The notes: a model not told the origin generated them from the letters alone. A stretch of 64,000 bases of DNA from Cupriavidus sp. P-10 (GCF_003402535.2 NZ_AP025174.1:62001-126000); one strand, 5' to 3'. Shown: positions 27,880-36,613, counted from the stretch's first letter. Made by a program: numbers and translations.

Positions 27880-29453
27880 GGCTTGGCTCCCGCAGTGGTG
27901 TCGGCCGTCTCGACCGCCGACAGGGTCGCCACGCCGTCCTTATCCAGTCGGAAGCGGAACCTGACCTGATCCCCGGACTTGAATCCCTTGGGCATGCCGG
28001 CCGGCGGCGCGCCAAACTCCATCGCCATGGCGCCCCACTGCGCCGAGGGAATGGCGCCATGGGAGATCGTCATGCTCTGCTCGGTCACGGCCTCGATTCG
28101 CCCAACGCCTTGATGTTCCGGCCCGGGCGCCGCAGCGGCGCCAGGCGCCGACGCGCCGGCTGCAGAGGCGGCTGTGGGCGCGGTCATGCGCTGAGTAGTG
28201 CCGCGCAGGCTCGCCTCCGAGTCGATCAGGAACTGTCCTGATACGACCACCTTCTGACCCGCTTTGAGCCCTTCAATGACTTCGGTTTCACCGCCTGCCG
28301 CCGCGCCGGTCTTGACCTCCACGGGGCTGAAGCCGCCTTGGCCGGATGCGACCATGGCGATGGTGCGCGTGCCGGTGCGAATCAGCGCCTCGGTTGGCAC
28401 GAGCACACGATCTGGCCCTGGGGCGGCGTCAAAGCGCACCGAGACAAACATGCCGGGCAATAGCTGACGGGCCTTGTTCTGCAATTCGATGCGCACCTTG
28501 ACCGTGCGGGTGCCGGCGCTGATATCTGGCAAGATGGCGTCGACCTTGCCCGACAGCGGGTGGCCGGGCAAGGCTGCCGCGGTGGCCGACACTGTCTGGC
28601 CGGGCCGCAACGGGGCGGCCTGGCTCTCAGGCACCTCGGCGATGACCCAAACGGTTGCTAGGCTCGCAATGCGAAACAGAGTCGTTCCCGGCGAAACCGT
28701 CATGCCATCGCGCGCCCCGATTTCGGTGACGATGCCGTCGACCGAACTGGTGATCGCCAGCCGCGGCTGCAGTTTGCCGGTGGACTGGACCAACCGGATA
28801 TGGCTCTCGGTCATACCCACCTGACGCATGCGCGCAATGGCGGCCTCACGCAGATCGCGCTGGAGGCTGCCGTCCATCCGGCTCACGGCCAGATATTCCT
28901 CCTGCGCGGCGACCCATTCCGGCGCATAGATTTGCGCCAACGCTTGACCTTTGCGGACCGGATCGAGGGTGGTCCGGGCATACGCGTGTTCCACGAACCC
29001 GCTGGTGCGCGCCTGGAGCACTTCGATGCCGCGTTCATTGATCGCGACATTGCCCGGGACCTGCAAAGCGGCCTCCAGCCGGCCGGTCTTGACCTCGGCC
29101 GTGCGAATGCCAAGGTTCTGTGTCACGCGGCTGTCAATCGTGACGGCCGCACCGCCGCTGGCTTCTTCGTATACCGGCGACAACGGCATGTCCATGTACG
29201 GTGACTTGCCCGGCTTGTCAAAGCGCTGTCCTGGCACCATCGGGTCATGCCAGTAGAGGATGCGCTTGCCAGTTTTCGGGTCGATATCGCCCGCCTTGAG
29301 CGCGGCACCGCTGGCGCCGCTCGTGTCCCTGCCAAAGCTCGCCGATGCGGGCGACTGCTGGCGCCCTTGCTGTTGACCGAGGAAATAGGCCGCTCCAACG
29401 CTTGCCACCACCATCAGGCCTGCCACCGTCCGTGCGATCGTGGTCTTGTTCAT
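27876..29453 (-). CDS. cusB: CusB-like membrane-fusion adaptor with C-terminal CusF-like domain
   Basis: 525-aa periplasmic adaptor between CusA and CusC. One N-terminal anchor helix ([17 protein letters not shown]), then a heavy-metal-binding segment [20 protein letters not shown] with [11 protein letters not shown], then the barrel-lipoyl-hairpin domains ([17 protein letters not shown]). The last 75 residues ([28 protein letters not shown]) are a fused CusF-like domain, also seen in some Cupriavidus-type adaptors, so the operon supplies two CusF modules. Overlaps cusC and cusA by four bases each. Confidence 0.94.
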   Translation of the reverse strand: MNKTTIARTVAGLMVVASVGAAYFLGQQQGRQQSPASASFGRDTSGASGAALKAGDIDPKTGKRILYWHDPMVPGQRFDKPGKSPYMDMPLSPVYEEASGGAAVTIDSRVTQNLGIRTAEVKTGRLEAALQVPGNVAINERGIEVLQARTSGFVEHAYARTTLDPVRKGQALAQIYAPEWVAAQEEYLAVSRMDGSLQRDLREAAIARMRQVGMTESHIRLVQSTGKLQPRLAITSSVDGIVTEIGARDGMTVSPGTTLFRIASLATVWVIAEVPESQAAPLRPGQTVSATAAALPGHPLSGKVDAILPDISAGTRTVKVRIELQNKARQLLPGMFVSVRFDAAPGPDRVLVPTEALIRTGTRTIAMVASGQGGFSPVEVKTGAAAGGETEVIEGLKAGQKVVVSGQFLIDSEASLRGTTQRMTAPTAASAAGASAPGAAAAPGPEHQGVGRIEAVTEQSMTISHGAIPSAQWGAMAMEFGAPPAGMPKGFKSGDQVRFRFRLDKDGVATLSAVETADTTAGAKP

Positions 29454-30757
29454 GGTTGAGCTCCTTGCAGTGACGTGGGCTGGGCTGCCGTGGGTAATGG
29501 CATCAGGAAAGCCAGATCCGCCCAGAGTCGGGCGGTAGCGGCTTCAAGCTTGAGGCGCTCGAGCGAAATATTGAGCGCCTTGCGACTGGCATCGGCGACG
29601 GCGGTCAGGGTGCCTGCGCCCGCGCGATAGGCGGTCAGGGCCGCTTCGGTCTGGGCCTTAGCCAGTGGCACGGTGGTGTTCCGATAGCGCTCGAGCCGCG
29701 ACTGGCTGAGCGACAGCTCCGCCTGCTTGCCACGCAACTGTCCGATCAAGCCGCGGCGTATGACCTCGGCTTGCGCGCGCGCGGCGTCGGCCTGCGCCAG
29801 CTTTGCGGCGAGTTCCCGATCCTGGCGCTGCTTCTGGTCCCAGGGAAGCGGCAGTGAGACATTGAGAGAAACCATGTTGGAGTAAGCGGGGCCACGCTGG
29901 CTGTACATCAGTTCCACGCTCACATCCGGGATCTTGTTCTCCCGGGCGACGCGGCTTTCGGCCTCGGCGACGCCGACCTGGGCCTCGGCCGCCGCCACGT
30001 CTGGCAGTTGCGCCACGCCGTCGGCCTCCAGGGTGTTGAGCCAAGCCGGCGCCTCGAGCGCCGGGCGTTCGGTCAGCGGGCGCTCGGCCGCCTGGCCCAC
30101 CCAGCGGCGCAGCATCGCACGGGCTGATGCCAGCGCCGCGCGAGCCTCGTCTTCGCGATCCTGCAGTTGCTGGAGTTCCAGTTCGGCGGCCACGATGTCG
30201 GCACGGGAGCCGCGGTTGCCGCGATAGGCGGCCTGCGCCGCGTCTACCATCAACTGGATGGAGTGCGCCTGTTCGGAGAGCACACTGTAGGCGCGCTCGG
30301 CATACCAGCGGTCCAGCCAGGCCGTCGCGGCGCCGCGCTGCACCGTGGCGAGCGCCGCCGTACGCTGGGCCTCCGCCGACGACGCCTCGGCTTCGAAGCG
30401 CTGGGCGCGAGCCTCACGCTTGGCCGATCTCGTGAACTCCTGCATCAGGCTGATCGAGCGCATCGTCATCGATTCCGTGCCGAGGGAAAACCGGTCGGGT
30501 CCGTTCGCCGGTACGTTATTGACACCGACTTTGAGCACCGGATCCGGCAATTGCCGGCCAGCGACCGCCATCTCGATGGCGGACTGGACCGCCGAGCGCG
30601 ATGTTTCGGCGTCCGACGAGCCGGAAGACGCGAGGGCTACCGCTTCCTGCAAGGAGAGTGCGGCCGCCGGCTGCGCCCATCCGGGATGGGCAGCGGCGAA
30701 CAGCGTAAGGGCCAGCGTCAGCCGGCACCCATACGCAAAGGGAGAACGCAAATGCAT
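29450..30757 (-). CDS. cusC: CusC-like outer-membrane channel (TolC family)
   Basis: 435-aa outer-membrane efflux protein. The ATG at 30757 has GGAGG just upstream; the frame is open to 30775. Signal peptide: MHLRSPFAYGCRLTLALTLF ending AHPGWAQ, without a lipobox, so unlike E. coli CusC it is probably not a lipoprotein. Two repeats of long amphipathic helices (AVALASSGSSDAETSRSAVQ; TEAALTAYRAGAGTLTAVAD) are typical of OEP proteins. First of the cusCBAF block; its stop overlaps the cusB ATG. Confidence 0.93.
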   Translation of the reverse strand: MHLRSPFAYGCRLTLALTLFAAAHPGWAQPAAALSLQEAVALASSGSSDAETSRSAVQSAIEMAVAGRQLPDPVLKVGVNNVPANGPDRFSLGTESMTMRSISLMQEFTRSAKREARAQRFEAEASSAEAQRTAALATVQRGAATAWLDRWYAERAYSVLSEQAHSIQLMVDAAQAAYRGNRGSRADIVAAELELQQLQDREDEARAALASARAMLRRWVGQAAERPLTERPALEAPAWLNTLEADGVAQLPDVAAAEAQVGVAEAESRVARENKIPDVSVELMYSQRGPAYSNMVSLNVSLPLPWDQKQRQDRELAAKLAQADAARAQAEVIRRGLIGQLRGKQAELSLSQSRLERYRNTTVPLAKAQTEAALTAYRAGAGTLTAVADASRKALNISLERLKLEAATARLWADLAFLMPLPTAAQPTSLQGAQP

Positions 30758-30781
30758 AAAGCCTCCGCAAAGCAACGACCA

Positions 30782-30803
30782 CCCTGAACACCATGGTTCA
30801 GGG
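30782..30803. other. Perfect palindrome before cusC
   Basis: CCCTGAAC, ACCATG, GTTCAGGG, between the small exported protein gene and cusC. It could be a weak attenuator, an mRNA-processing hairpin or an operator that sets the ratio of the pump genes to the small proteins upstream. No T-run. Confidence 0.5.
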
Positions 30804-30829
30804 CACGATAGTAGGCGTTGCTGCGGAGG

Positions 30830-31228
30830 CTAGTTTCGGAAACAGCAGTGGAGGATGGGCAGCGGGCGAGGGGGCCCGCGTGGCACCGCGTCGGCGTAGG
30901 CGGCTCGCTGGCTGACGACTACCGGCACCAACGCCGGCTCAACCAGATTGACGAGCACGGGCTGGAACGCTGGAATCTGCGGGCTGGGGTGGTCGGCCGA
31001 TTTGGAGCCAAGCTGGCAGTGCTCCAGGCACAAGCCGTCATGGGCAGCCGGCGCTTCGGCCTTCTGCGTCATGTCGGGACAGGACTCGGTCATACCGGCC
31101 ATGTCCGTCATACCGTCCATCGAATACCGGCTGCCCGCGCAGGCGTAGGCCGCCGCTGCCAGCTGAACTGTCAGGAAGGTACTCAGCAGGAAGGCGGCAA
31201 GGCAAAGCCGGCGAAAGCGGATACGCAC
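30830..31228 (-). CDS. Small exported Met/Cys/His protein upstream of cusC
   Basis: About 132 aa, probably periplasmic. The start is uncertain: GTG at 31228 gives VRIRFRRLCLAAFLLSTFLT, a clean signal peptide; a longer frame to 31366 has no RBS. The mature part has likely metal ligands (SMDGMTDMAGMTESCPDMTQ, then HDGLCLEHCQLG) and ends in ILHCCFRN. Similar small proteins precede cus/cop efflux genes in Cupriavidus-type clusters; some are annotated as copper resistance proteins with no known mechanism. On the same strand and about 70 bases from cusC. Confidence 0.75.
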   Translation of the reverse strand: MRIRFRRLCLAAFLLSTFLTVQLAAAAYACAGSRYSMDGMTDMAGMTESCPDMTQKAEAPAAHDGLCLEHCQLGSKSADHPSPQIPAFQPVLVNLVEPALVPVVVSQRAAYADAVPRGPPRPLPILHCCFRN

Positions 31229-31388
31229 GTGGGAAACTCGGTTTGAGCCAAATGGTAGCAGCGTTTGGCCGCTTTCGGCACTTTGCCCTCGCGGCCGTTT
31301 GCCGCAGATCAAATGCGACCCACTTGTGGCATCGCCCAATCGAGGCGCTCCGATGCGCCACGCCAACGCAGCGCATCGGAGAAGCCGG

Positions 31389-31610
31389 TTACTTGGGCTG
31401 ACCCATCATTTCGCGGCACTTTTGCATCATGGCGGCATGGTCACGCCTCATCGCGGTGTGGTCCTCTGCCTGCTGCGCCTTCAATTGTTGCGCCTCAGCC
31501 CGCTTGGCGTTGCGAGCCTTTTCGATCACATACCAGTCCGGACCTGCGACTGCTGACAGCGAGAGCCCAAGGGCGACGGCGCCCCCTAGCGCGTGAAAAA
31601 AGAATTTCAT
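31389..31610 (-). CDS. Small exported helical protein (73 aa)
   Basis: Signal peptide MKFFFHALGGAVALGLSLSA ending in VAGP, then a charged single helix (DWYVIEKARNAKRAEAQQLK) and a Met/His/Cys end (AMMQKCREMMGQ). GAGGAAC-type RBS upstream. Function unknown; the single-helix form with Met at the tip suggests a periplasmic metal binder. Member of the minus-strand run that leads into cusCBAF. Confidence 0.75.
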   Translation of the reverse strand: MKFFFHALGGAVALGLSLSAVAGPDWYVIEKARNAKRAEAQQLKAQQAEDHTAMRRDHAAMMQKCREMMGQPK

Positions 31611-31748
31611 GATGTTCCTCGTTCTGGGTATGCAGCGCGCCGCTTAAACTCACCAGCGAGCGGCAGGCGACACTGCAAATGTCGAAATCAGACAGGAGCA
31701 CGTTGGTGCGATGGCACCAAGCGCGGCACCCTGCCGTGCGGGACCGCC

Positions 31749-32150
31749 CTACAGACAGAACCGTTTGGGCGGGCGCTCGAGGCGAGGCGGAACGACGGAG
31801 CGATATGCGAACTCCGGATGCGCGACCAACACGCTGGTCCATGCATCCGTGGGGGCGGCGGTGGCCAACGGCGTGCCCGCGAGGATTGCACAAGCGGAAA
31901 TCGTGCAGGGAAGACGAGACGGGCCGCTGACATGTCGGTCACCGGCGCAACCGAATTGACTGACGCAGTCATGGGGACTGCCGGCCTCGACACTGGCTTG
32001 CGCCGCTTGAGCAGGTCCGTGTGCTGGCATTTGAGCGATGCCAGCGATACAGCAGCTGTCCAACGGTCCGGCCTGAGCTCGTAGAGGCAAAGCCAGCGCC
32101 AGGGTCAGGAGCACGACGAGACGCCAAAGGCGATTCATAGGCTTACGCAT
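31749..32150 (-). CDS. Exported Cys-rich small protein
   Basis: 133 aa from the ATG at 32150; a longer open frame upstream has unlikely composition. Signal peptide RLWRLVVLLTLALALPLRAQ, then Cys and His scattered in the mature part (PLDSCCIAGIAQMPAH, HDCVSQFGCAGDRH, PCTISACAILAG). No family that I can name. It lies between two other small genes of the same strand with gaps of 61 and 138 bases, so it is probably part of the cus transcript that begins at the MerR-type promoter at 32494-32524. Confidence 0.65.
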   Translation of the reverse strand: MRKPMNRLWRLVVLLTLALALPLRAQAGPLDSCCIAGIAQMPAHGPAQAAQASVEAGSPHDCVSQFGCAGDRHVSGPSRLPCTISACAILAGTPLATAAPTDAWTSVLVAHPEFAYRSVVPPRLERPPKRFCL

Positions 32151-32211
32151 TGAACCTCTCCGAGCCGACGTGCGGTAGCGCCGTCGCGGGAACCATATTG
32201 AGTATAGAACT

Positions 32212-32430
32212 TCATCTTGCGCGCGGCACGGTTGAGTCCGACAGCGCGTTGCCTGCAGGGCAGGTCGACGCGAACGACAGGTAGACCTCGTCGAGCATGC
32301 GATGGTTGTCGCCGGCCAATTGTTCCAGGGCAGCCAGCAGGTGCTCGGCCACGCTGTACTGCTGCTGTGCGCAGGCCAGACGGAACGCAGCGAACACGTC
32401 ATCAAATAACGTTGGCGTTGCAGTCGTCAT
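32212..32430 (-). CDS. Small cytosolic helical protein, first gene of the cus operon
   Basis: 72 aa, MTTATPTLFDDVFAAFRLAC then HLLAALEQLAGDNHRMLDEV: acidic, helical and without export signal. Such small proteins recur at the head of metal-resistance operons in Burkholderiales, with unknown role. It is the gene nearest to the MerR-type promoter, 64 bases from its -10. Confidence 0.7.
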   Translation of the reverse strand: MTTATPTLFDDVFAAFRLACAQQQYSVAEHLLAALEQLAGDNHRMLDEVYLSFASTCPAGNALSDSTVPRAR

Positions 32431-32493
32431 GCTTTCCCCGCTGGATGCGTGGTACGGCCAAGGCGTGATCGCCGCGATGCCGTCCTCATTTGC

Positions 32494-32524
32494 ACTATGG
32501 ACCTTCCCACGGGGGTAAGGTCAA
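32494..32524 (-). promoter_or_regulatory. MerR/CueR-type promoter (19-bp spacer) for the cus operon
   Basis: On the minus strand: TTGACC (32524-32519), a 19-bp spacer containing CTTACCCCCGTGGGAAGG, then CATAGT (32499-32494). The over-long spacer and the ACCTTxCC...GGAAGGT dyad are the signature of promoters twisted open by MerR-family activators such as CueR. No MerR-family gene is in the window, so the regulator would be encoded elsewhere. Confidence 0.75.
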
Positions 32525-32654
32525 GCAGTGCGCAGGCTGGCGTCGCGCTTCGATTGAAAACGACCGGTAAGCGCCACCCATCCGCAGCCGCTAGGCGTCG
32601 GGTGTAGAGAACGAACTCGCCGCGAATTGCCCCGCCATACGCGGGGCATGCGTT

Positions 32655-32867
32655 TCAAAACCGTCGATGCATACACGGTCCACTTCCGGCACTGAGGCGT
32701 AACACGCAGTCACGCCACGGATCCGAGTCTTTCTGATAGCCGAGCTTTTCGCAAGCGGGGCCCTCAACGCGTAATGAGGTCTCCATATCGCGCTCGGCGT
32801 GCGCGGTACGTTCTGCGACGGTCGCGCACCCGGCCAACATGACGGTAATGAGTAATAAGACACGCAT
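32655..32867 (-). CDS. Small lipoprotein
   Basis: 70 aa with lipobox: MRVLLLITVMLAGCATVAER, Cys14 being the lipid site. The rest is charged, with ACEKLGYQKDSDPWRDCVLR, a C...DPWRDC pattern I associate with short conserved Burkholderiales lipoproteins of unknown role. GGAGAAA is upstream. The last few residues (GPCMHRRF) may reflect a small frameshift near the stop. Divergent from the 33417 gene. Confidence 0.7.
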   Translation of the reverse strand: MRVLLLITVMLAGCATVAERTAHAERDMETSLRVEGPACEKLGYQKDSDPWRDCVLRLSAGSGPCMHRRF

Positions 32868-33416
32868 GATTTCTCCTTTGCCCTAGATGACGAGAGTCCG
32901 TTGCGGTGGTTCAGGGCGCGACACGACCGGGAAGCCAGCGAAGCGGTGTGCAAACGGCAATGCCGTTATCGTGAATCTAGGTTCTGATTGCTTTTGCACC
33001 AAGATCTGCCTTTGCAGAAGGGCCCCGCAGCGTGCCATCTTTCAGCGACCTTACTTCACATTGCTATGCAATGACCCAACCATTACATGCTGGGCATCCA
33101 TGTTCGGTTGGGCTTTCGTCCTAGTGATGTTCATCGGCAGGGGATTGCGACATTCACGACCCGCCAATATTACGCGACCATTACGTGCAGGAATTTTTTC
33201 TGTGTTGTCTTGGCCGGCGGGAATGGCAGCAAGCGTTCCCGTTTGGAAATTGCCGCCATCATTACCCAACCATTACGCGGCACTCATCGAGTTCGACTCG
33301 CGCGTCATTGCTGGGGTAATACCGTTACAACCGCTCACATTTGTAGGGAAACGCGAACACTGCCGGCAATGCAGAAGTCGTATGCTCCCACCCTCTACGC
33401 ACGCAAAGGAGAAAAC
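32868..33416. other. Divergent intergenic region with metal-box-like repeats
   Basis: 550 bases between two small exported-protein genes with no supported ORF. It contains three ACCATTAC repeats listed separately. It is AT-richer than its surroundings, as regulatory DNA often is. Confidence 0.6.
33075..33284. promoter_or_regulatory. Three spaced CopR-like boxes (ACCATTAC)
   Basis: ACCATTAC occurs at 33079, 33177 and 33269. The first (CCCAACCATTACATGCTGGG) closely resembles the boxes before copA1 and czcE2 (CCCAAACATTACATTCCGG). The second and third keep the CATTAC core followed by G-rich bases. The spacing is 98 and 92 bp, near nine helical turns. Likely operators for one or both flanking genes. 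Confidence 0.45.
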
Positions 33417-33719
33417 ATGAAAAAGCTTCCCATCCTAGTCGGCACCGCGCTGGTCATCGGGTTCAGTTACGCCAATGCGCAGACGCATGGCTACACGCAA
33501 GATGGCTATGGTCGGGCCGGCCTCTACCCGTCACGGCCGGCGCCTGCCGCTGTGCACGTCGTGCCCGCGGTTGCGGTGGTACATGATGCCCAGCCCTCGT
33601 ACGGGCATGGCACTGCGCTGCGCGAGTCGCATCGCCAGCCGCGCCACGGCATCGAACATGGGCGACGTGAGCCTGAGCGCCGCCGGCACAATGCCCCTCA
33701 CGGTTCACGCGACCACTGA
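33417..33719 (+). CDS. Small exported basic His-rich protein
   Basis: 100 aa with AAAGGAG just before the ATG. Signal peptide KKLPILVGTALVIGFSYANA, then Pro/Val-rich (PAAVHVVPAVAVVHDA) and a very basic His/Arg tail (RESHRQPRHGIEHGRREPER). Probably periplasmic and metal-binding by His; unrecognised family. Preceded by the box array, so likely metal-inducible. Confidence 0.65.
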   Translation: MKKLPILVGTALVIGFSYANAQTHGYTQDGYGRAGLYPSRPAPAAVHVVPAVAVVHDAQPSYGHGTALRESHRQPRHGIEHGRREPERRRHNAPHGSRDH

Positions 33720-33954
33720 CGCACTCGCCTGTTATTGATTGCCCGCTGGCGTGCCGACACCGGCCGGAGCGGGGGACTCCCGCATGATACGGATGCTTTC
33801 ATCAGAGGCATCGCTTCTAGGCTTCCTTCGTTACCGTGACGCCGGCGTCCGTTGGAAAAAGTCAGGGGAAGCGCCGCGTCTGTCATGTCCACGTCATTCT
33901 ACTGACAGGCGGCTCGTATAGACTCTCGACTCAATTGATGCTTGATGCCGCCGG

Positions 33955-34365
33955 ATGAGAAGGCTGTTGCGCCACCTATCGCTTTGGCTCGTTGTATTGG
34001 CATTGCCGATTCAGAACGTTGGCGCAGCGGCTACTCTTTCGTGCGGCGAGCTGACCGAGTTGCGGCAGGGCGCCGGTCTCTTCGCCATCGTTGCCACCAT
34101 CGACGTCGCTGACGAGGCGAGCGCCGACCAGGCCGACGCACACTGCGATCCGAGGTCGCATCACTGTCCGGCAAGCAAAGAGCGCGGCAAGGGGCGCGGT
34201 TGTCATGCGTGTTCTGCCTGCTCGGCCGCCTCGACACTTGCCATCTTTGCCTTCTCGGGGACCCAAGCATTGTCCATGAACAGCATGCTACCGGCGTCTC
34301 TGCAGTGGATATTTGCCAGCACAACGCCTGAAACGCTGCTGCGCCCGCCTTCCCATCATCTCTGA
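33955..34365 (+). CDS. Exported Cys/His-rich hypothetical protein
   Basis: 136 aa. Signal peptide RLLRHLSLWLVVLALPIQNV ending GAAA. The centre is a potential metal site: DAHCDPRSHHCPASKERGKG then CHACSACSAAS. It resembles small DUF2946-like proteins seen beside copper genes (exported, CxxC-type Cys cluster), but I cannot assign it firmly. The start MRRLL lacks a strong SD. Stands alone between the 33417 gene and the methyltransferase. Confidence 0.6.
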   Translation: MRRLLRHLSLWLVVLALPIQNVGAAATLSCGELTELRQGAGLFAIVATIDVADEASADQADAHCDPRSHHCPASKERGKGRGCHACSACSAASTLAIFAFSGTQALSMNSMLPASLQWIFASTTPETLLRPPSHHL

Positions 34366-34544
34366 CGCCGCCCAAGCAACTCCTGGGCTGGCTACCTCCA
34401 CCTTCCTAGATCTCGTCCTTCGGCCTGACCGAAGACGAAACAAGCCTGCCTGCGCTCGTCCCTGTGCGAGAGCAAGGTAGGGCAATTATGGTGCGGCGTG
34501 CGATTGTCGCCTGGCGGTCGCCCGCGCACATATTGGAGACAGCG

Positions 34545-35423
34545 ATGCGCATCTGTAATCAATGTAAGGCCCCGCTCAAAATTGACGTGTGGGCGTGCAC
34601 CGCGTGCGGTTGGCAGCCCCGTGTTCTGGCCGGCGTGCTCTGCCTGGCACCCGCCATGATGGTCGACCATGATGGCTTTCACGAACCGCTCTTTGTCGAG
34701 TACGAGAAGCTCGAAGCGACGCACTTCTGGTTCGTCTATCGCCGCAAACTGATCCTGGACGCGCTGCAGCGCTACTTTCCGGCCTTGCGCTCGTTCATGG
34801 ACGTCGGTTGCGGGACCGCGGAGAACCTGCGCGCGATCCAGGCCCGCTTCCCGCGTGCACGCTTGGTCGGCGGCGAGGCATCGTTGCGCGCCCTGATGCA
34901 GGGACAGCGCAAATGCAAAGCTCAGTTGTTGCAAATGGATGCCCGTGCCATTCCCTTTGCCCAAGCCTTCGATGTCCTGGGGGCGTTTGACGTCATCGAA
35001 CACGTCGACGACGACGCCCAAGTATTGGCGGAGATGTACCGGGCCTGCAGGAATGATGGGGGAATCGTATTGACAGTGCCCCAGCATCCGTCGCTGTGGA
35101 GCCATATGGACGATGCGGCCAAGCATAAGCGGCGCTATACGCGCCAAGAACTGGTGAAGAAAGTGGAGGCGGCCGGGTTCGAAATCGTGGACGTCACCTC
35201 CTTCATGACGCTGCTGCTGCCTGCGATGGCCATCTCCCGGGTGTGGCAGCGCGCCAAGCCGCCCGGCGATGCCATGGACGACGGGTTTCGCATTGGGGCG
35301 GCCATGAACGGCATGCTCGGGGGTGTTTGCACCCTCGAGCACAACCTAATACGGGCCGGTTTGCGTTTCCCGGCAGGCGGCTCGCTGCTGCTGGTGGCCA
35401 GGAAGAAGGGCTGGACTTTGTAG
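34545..35423 (+). CDS. Class I SAM methyltransferase with N-terminal zinc ribbon
   Basis: 292 aa from the ATG at 34545 (TTGGAGAC upstream; an in-frame start at 34464 would add an unlikely leader). A zinc ribbon CNQCKAPLKIDVWACTACGW opens the protein. The methyltransferase core follows with motif I SFMDVGCGTAENLRAI, motif II VGGEAS, and motif IV LGAFDVIEHVDDDAQVLAEM with VLTVPQHPSLWSHMD. This is the Methyltransf_11/25 type that often acts on lipid-linked sugars or polyprenyl substrates. Its substrate here is unknown; next-door envelope genes (EptA, PAP2) make an envelope role possible. Confidence 0.85.
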   Translation: MRICNQCKAPLKIDVWACTACGWQPRVLAGVLCLAPAMMVDHDGFHEPLFVEYEKLEATHFWFVYRRKLILDALQRYFPALRSFMDVGCGTAENLRAIQARFPRARLVGGEASLRALMQGQRKCKAQLLQMDARAIPFAQAFDVLGAFDVIEHVDDDAQVLAEMYRACRNDGGIVLTVPQHPSLWSHMDDAAKHKRRYTRQELVKKVEAAGFEIVDVTSFMTLLLPAMAISRVWQRAKPPGDAMDDGFRIGAAMNGMLGGVCTLEHNLIRAGLRFPAGGSLLLVARKKGWTL

Positions 35424-35770
35424 AGGACGCAGTCACGCGTGGGCCCATCGCGGCGTTTAACGTCAATGACGAGGACGCCGCGGGCCGCGTCTCAAGCGTT
35501 CGCCAGGCTCGTCTGTGGCGCAAGAGCGGACGCGTCGGCTTGGGTTCTTCCGAAATGCCTTGGCTCGCGCGGCCGTCAGGGCAGCGTCGCAGGCGCGGCC
35601 CTCGCGCCTGACAATCCAGGTCGTTAGCCTCGCCGACGTACCCATTTCTGCGGCGCAGATGGATGCGGGAAAGCTTACGGGGATGTAATTCGCGAGTAAC
35701 GTCCGCGTGAGTGCCGGTTGCCTACCATGACACTTAAGAGGTTACGCCTCGAAACGTTATGGAGCGCATC
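35424..35770. other. Intergenic, no gene seen
   Basis: About 350 bases. Short frames here have no RBS and poor composition. The promoter of the CzcE-family gene should lie at its right end; GTAACG and GGTTACG elements near 35697 and 35741 are weak echoes of the CopR-type boxes. Confidence 0.4.
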
Positions 35771-36247
35771 ATGAACACCAAGAAGACCGCTTTGACCGCA
35801 TTGGCGCTGGCGGCCGTTTCCGTCCTATCCAGTTCACCGGCGTGGAGTGCGGACCAGACCAGAACCAATGCGGGCGACAACTGGGCGGAGCACGTGCGGC
35901 GGCAAGCCGCCGACCAAACCAGCTCATCGGCATCGCTCACAGTGCCCAGCGCAATGGCTACGGCGCAGGCTGCTACCCCATTGGGGCCGCAGGCGACGCT
36001 CTTCGGTAGCCTGGCGCCGGCGAACACGGCCGCACGCGCGGTGACGCTCGCTCCCGGCCTGAAGTCTGTCAATGTGGCCTCCGGCGACACCGTTACCTTC
36101 CGCAGCGGCGCGCAGGAGGCCACCTGGACGTTCGCCGAATTTGTTCAAGGAAAATCCGTGGATCTTGGCGTCCTGTTCCCGGCAATGCCCAACGCCCAAG
36201 GCGTGCGCGTCTATATCGAGCGCAGCAAGCTCTTTACCGGTGGCTAA
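35771..36247 (+). CDS. CzcE-family periplasmic metal-binding protein (copy 1)
   Basis: 158 aa. Signal peptide TALTALALAAVSVLSSSPAW then SAD. The C-terminal 90 residues match the CzcE family: ATLFGSLAPANTAARAVTLA, KSVNVASGDTVTFRSGAQEA, TWTFAEF, VDLGVLFPA. CzcE of C. metallidurans is a periplasmic copper-binding dimer; this one has an added 40-residue polar linker (DQTRTNAGDNWAEHVRRQAA) that the second copy (45713) lacks. GGAG is seven bases before the ATG. Function in copper handling is inferred from family and neighbours. Confidence 0.8.
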   Translation: MNTKKTALTALALAAVSVLSSSPAWSADQTRTNAGDNWAEHVRRQAADQTSSSASLTVPSAMATAQAATPLGPQATLFGSLAPANTAARAVTLAPGLKSVNVASGDTVTFRSGAQEATWTFAEFVQGKSVDLGVLFPAMPNAQGVRVYIERSKLFTGG

Positions 36248-36276
36248 GAATGGCCGGTTTGCCAGGAGTGACAACA

Positions 36277-36291
36277 TGACACATTTGTAAT
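36277..36291. promoter_or_regulatory. CopR/CusR-like box TGACA-N5-GTAAT
   Basis: TGACACATTTGTAAT, 86 bases before the repeat-peptide ATG; it fits the TGACA-N5-GTAAT form I recall for pseudomonad CopR. Part of a longer partial dyad TGACA...TTGTCGTCA. Confidence 0.5.
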
Positions 36292-36376
36292 TTTGTCGTC
36301 AGGCCCTGGTGGGGTACATCTTTCTACACTGCAAATGCAGGCTCACTGAGCCACTATCGAAACAAGGAGAAATAGA

Positions 36377-36613
36377 ATGCGTACATTGAAGAAGACTGCC
36401 TTGGTGGCATTGACCGTGGCAACCCTTGGTGGCGTCGCGGGCATCGCGAACGCTGGCGTCAATTCGCCGCGCGATACCTTTACCGATGGAGCGCATGCCA
36501 TGGGCACGCGCGATCCGTTCACCGATGGCAGTCACGCCATGGGCACGCGGGACCCGTTCACCGACGGTAGCCACGCCGTAGGCCCTCGCGACACGTTCAG
36601 CGACGGCGCCTAA
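36377..36613 (+). CDS. Exported peptide of 13-residue repeats
   Basis: 78 aa. AAGGAGAAATAG gives a good SD. Signal peptide LKKTALVALTVATLGGVAGI ending ANAG. The whole mature part is near-perfect repeats of about 13 residues: PRDTFTDGAHAMG, TRDPFTDGSHAMG, TRDPFTDGSHAVG, PRDTFSDGA. Each unit holds Asp, His and Met, so the peptide could bind metal. Short exported proteins with (D)PFTDGA-like repeats occur in Cupriavidus and Ralstonia metal clusters without known function. Flanked upstream by a CopR-like box and downstream by a hairpin (36681-36708). Confidence 0.8.
   Translation: MRTLKKTALVALTVATLGGVAGIANAGVNSPRDTFTDGAHAMGTRDPFTDGSHAMGTRDPFTDGSHAVGPRDTFSDGA

Noticed and set aside
34392..35342. 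316-aa minus-strand ORF
   Set aside because: Antisense to the methyltransferase, whose motifs I and IV and zinc ribbon are clear on the plus strand.
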